From positions 1 to 6,530 of the forward strand of contig JAFAPF010000299.1 of the NCBI GenBank assembly GCA_019247245.1: 6,530 nucleotides of DNA, in the 5' to 3' direction. Shown in pieces: positions 5,169 through 6,530 of the stretch (the stretch's first letter is position 1; each line of letters opens with the position of its first letter). The notes below the pieces were generated by a model. It saw only the letters and a program-made list of their open reading frames with translations. It ran no database searches and had not been told where the DNA came from. The DNA comes from Rubrobacter sp. GTDB lineage: Bacteria > Actinomycetota > Rubrobacteria > Rubrobacterales > Rubrobacteraceae. Position numbers and translations under genes: made by a program.

Positions 5169-5470
5169 CTTTTCCGAGGGTTCTTTGCGGTAGTGAAGTT
5201 TTAGTGATCTAAGTTGTGCCGTAAAGAGTGGTCATGGATACAGAGTTGACCATGTATCAAAAAGCCCAGCCTGTTGAAAAAGTTGTTATCGGACCAGTCG
5301 GTGCTCCAAAACAAGTACCAAACAGGCTCAAAACAACACAAAAGCGAGGGTCTAAGCCCTTGAATGGGGCTCAGAGAAGAGGGCACAAAGGAGTTTTTAA
5401 CATGCTGGGCCCTTAGTACTGATAGTAGGAGAATCTACATTCGCCGACTATACCTGCTCATTTCTATCCC

Positions 5471-5629
5471 TCAACCTTGTCTCACATTGAGCCATACTGC
5501 ATGAACCACCCCCGGAAGATGACCGAGAAGCGTCAAAAGGATGTTCAAGAAAAAGTGTGCAGAGAGACCTACCGCTAGAAAGGCCCCTAAAGGTGGGAGG
5601 ATCACTGAAGCCACGATACGCAATAACAC
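5471..5629 (-). CDS. YqaE/Pmp3-family membrane proteolipid (52 aa)
   Basis: A very hydrophobic small protein with the full UPF0057/Pmp3 signature: RIVASVILPPLGAFLAVGL, then HFFLNILLTLLGHLPGVVH and AVWLNVRQG. It has two membrane segments (about residues 3-22 and 25-46) joined by a short turn. Family members sit in the cytoplasmic (or plasma) membrane and are linked to membrane potential and to salt and cold stress; the molecular role is unsettled. I place the start at the GTG at 5629 because AAGGAG (5641-5636) lies six bases upstream and the resulting 52 residues equal the usual family length. The frame is open further up (ATG at 5644, giving 57 residues, and beyond to 5719), but no SD precedes those starts and the added residues are not conserved in the family. 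A 7+7 dyad lies about 110 bases upstream. Confidence 0.88.
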   Translation of the reverse strand: MLLRIVASVILPPLGAFLAVGLSAHFFLNILLTLLGHLPGVVHAVWLNVRQG

Positions 5630-5737
5630 CAAGATCTCCTTCATGTCGTTAGAGCTGAGGTTGGATACGTTGCCCGCAAACCATGAACCCAAACTTCCGA
5701 GATTGATAGGGAGCGGCAACGGGGGAGCCTCTTATTC

Positions 5738-5757
5738 ACAAGTTGTTGCTAACTTGT
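5738..5757 (-). promoter_or_regulatory. Candidate operator dyad upstream of the YqaE/Pmp3 gene
   Basis: ACAAGTT and AACTTGT form a perfect 7+7 inverted repeat separated by six bases, a typical layout for a dimeric regulator. It lies between the minus-strand proteolipid gene and the plus-strand unit starting at 5844, so either could be the target. It could also be an RNA hairpin; no T run follows it. Confidence 0.4.
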
Positions 5758-5843
5758 TATCTTTGGAAACTCGCTCCCCATAGGCCCAGGCAGAGCAGGT
5801 ATGAACGGAAGTAGGGATAGAAGGGTTGGGAGAAGGCCGTTCG

Positions 5844-5894
5844 ATGGGTAAGATTAGCTCCATAGAAATGCTTGAGCTGGAGAATAGCAAGTAA
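5844..5894 (+). CDS. Possible 16-codon leader ORF upstream of the 111-aa protein
   Basis: The ATG at 5844 has a good SD (AGAAGG, seven bases upstream) and encodes MGKISSIEMLELENSK, ending in TAA two bases before the ATG at 5897. The downstream gene lacks a well-placed SD of its own (the nearest GGAG is 14 bases upstream and inside this ORF). Translation of this ORF could therefore deliver ribosomes to it. It is in a different frame, so a frameshifted N-terminus is an alternative reading. Confidence 0.4.
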   Translation: MGKISSIEMLELENSK

Positions 5895-5896
5895 AG

Positions 5897-6232
5897 ATGA
5901 AGACATACTCTCGGGGTGAGACCATAGCCATCGAGCTTGACTTACAGGATGAAAGCGGAGTACTCACGGTCAGTGCCACTTTTTACGAAATCCAATCCGG
6001 GCACGGTTTTTCGATGCGTGGGGATGGGGAAGGCCAACCCGAGGTGACGGTGGTGCTCACCGAAAAGGTTACCGAGAAGACTCTCCCAGGTGAGTATCGA
6101 TGTAGGGACGTAACGGTATATGATACTCAATACAATTATGCGACCTTCACCCCTGAGATACGCTTTCGTGTCGAAAACCCGCTGGGGGACCATGAGGGGC
6201 CGAAGCTAGTGGGCTGGCGAGTTAGCAAGTAA
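5897..6232 (+). CDS. Beta-rich protein of unknown function (111 aa)
   Basis: The protein starts MKTYSRGETIAIELDLQD and consists almost wholly of alternating hydrophobic and polar residues in beta-strand patterns: IAIELDLQDESGV, VLTVSATFYEI, EVTVVLTEKV, then LPGEYRCRDVTVYD, TPEIRFRVEN and DHEGPKLVGWRV. The 'xPGEYxCxxVxxxD...xFxPxIxFxVE' order suggests one immunoglobulin-like beta-sandwich domain. There is no signal peptide or membrane segment, so it is probably cytoplasmic. It has a single Cys (in YRCRD). I do not recognise a named family. The ATG is used because the frame is closed shortly upstream and the sequence from it is coherent; the weak SD and adjacent leader ORF suggest coupled translation. 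A possible hairpin follows the stop directly. Confidence 0.75.
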   Translation: MKTYSRGETIAIELDLQDESGVLTVSATFYEIQSGHGFSMRGDGEGQPEVTVVLTEKVTEKTLPGEYRCRDVTVYDTQYNYATFTPEIRFRVENPLGDHEGPKLVGWRVSK

Positions 6233-6260
6233 GCTGCCTTTTATAGGGATTAAAGGCGGC
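6233..6260 (+). terminator. Candidate hairpin terminator after the 111-aa gene
   Basis: GCTGCCTTT pairs with AAAGGCGGC (nine pairs, one G-T) around a ten-base loop, beginning immediately after the TAA. There is no T run after it, so intrinsic termination on the plus strand is doubtful; it may instead protect the 3' end of the transcript. Confidence 0.4.
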
Positions 6261-6270
6261 CCAACCCTTA

Positions 6271-6299
6271 TTGACTGAGTAGCCGAGAAGAGATCTACA
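6271..6299 (+). promoter_or_regulatory. Weak candidate promoter for the aldo/keto reductase
   Basis: TTGACT (5/6 to the -35 consensus) is followed after 17 bases by TCTACA (3/6 to the -10). It lies between the hairpin after the preceding gene and the reductase start, where a promoter is expected. The poor -10 keeps confidence low. Confidence 0.3.
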
Positions 6300-6357
6300 G
6301 GATGCTGGTAAATCCTGCCAGGTAGGAGAAGCAGCGTGGCCTTTTCGCCTTGTAGAT
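6293..6357 (+). other. Potentially structured leader before the aldo/keto reductase
   Basis: ATCTACA at 6293-6299 is complementary to TGTAGAT at 6351-6357, and within it CAGGAT (6298-6303) can pair with ATCCTG (6312-6317). The two overlap slightly and would partly exclude one another. The element ends about 25 bases before the SD of the reductase. I could not match it to a known riboswitch core or T-box. The pairings may be chance. Confidence 0.3.
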
Positions 6358-6373
6358 GAGGTTAGCCTACTAA

Positions 6374-6530
<157 letters not shown>

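Larger units (their letters stand above)
4767..5470 (+). other. Gene-poor stretch with repeats and dyads
   Basis: About 700 bases with no coding region I can support. Open frames exist on both strands (4817-5152 minus, 5228-5416 plus), but they lack a convincing SD and resemble no family I know. The stretch holds a perfect 20-bp palindrome (5069-5088), the second 19-bp repeat (5150-5168), an overlapping dyad TGGTCA...TGACCA (5229-5252) with GATAC...GTATC inside, and a hairpin AGCCC...GGGCT at 5351-5375. It may contain a gene decayed beyond recognition, like its left-hand neighbours, or regulatory and untranslated RNA. Confidence 0.5.

Noticed and set aside
5228..5416. 62-codon plus-strand ORF, Lys/Gln/Pro-rich
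   Set aside because: Weak SD and no family recognised; the dyad at its start and a hairpin inside it suggest non-coding DNA. It cannot be fully excluded as a small basic protein.

Overview
The window is a bacterial chromosome segment of mid GC content with Shine-Dalgarno (SD)-led genes, GTG and TTG starts, and short accessory genes on both strands. Gene content (low-molecular-weight phosphatase, Nudix hydrolases, YqaE/Pmp3 proteolipid, secreted beta-rich proteins, aldo/keto reductase, and a 'KSTGPKT' accessory family) would fit a deep-branching actinobacterium such as Rubrobacterales, or Chloroflexota. This placement is a weak inference, since no rRNA or other marker gene is present.

Layout. 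1-759 (-): the first 253 codons of a coiled-coil protein that runs off the left edge. 826-1221 (-): a heavily decayed nudC (NADH pyrophosphatase) relic spread over three frames with nonsense codons in its signature motif. 1274-1795 (-): an apparently intact low-molecular-weight protein-tyrosine-phosphatase, preceded by a 7-codon upstream ORF that overlaps its start. 2043-2728 (+): a 228-residue accessory-family protein broken by an amber codon and a one-base deletion, followed by a short ORF with an internal TGA. 2890-3467 (-): a secreted NlpC/P60-like protein, frameshifted in a run of five C (plus strand) and lacking the catalytic Cys and His. 3839-4171 (+): a small secreted protein with a strong terminator. 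4305-4766 (-): a Nudix hydrolase with an amber codon in place of a late aromatic residue. 4767-5470: mostly non-coding, with a perfect 20-bp palindrome and the second copy of a 19-bp repeat. 5471-5629 (-): a 52-residue YqaE/Pmp3 protein. 5844-6232 (+): a short leader ORF and a 111-residue beta-rich protein. 6395-6530 (+): the start of an aldo/keto reductase behind a potentially structured leader.

The dominant signal is gene decay. At least four coding units between about 0.8 and 4.8 kb carry nonsense and/or frameshift lesions, while the units on both flanks look intact. No mobile element, CRISPR array, tRNA or rRNA was seen, and no multi-gene system could be reconstructed. Apart from possible leader-ORF couplings, the genes read as independent units rather than one operon.
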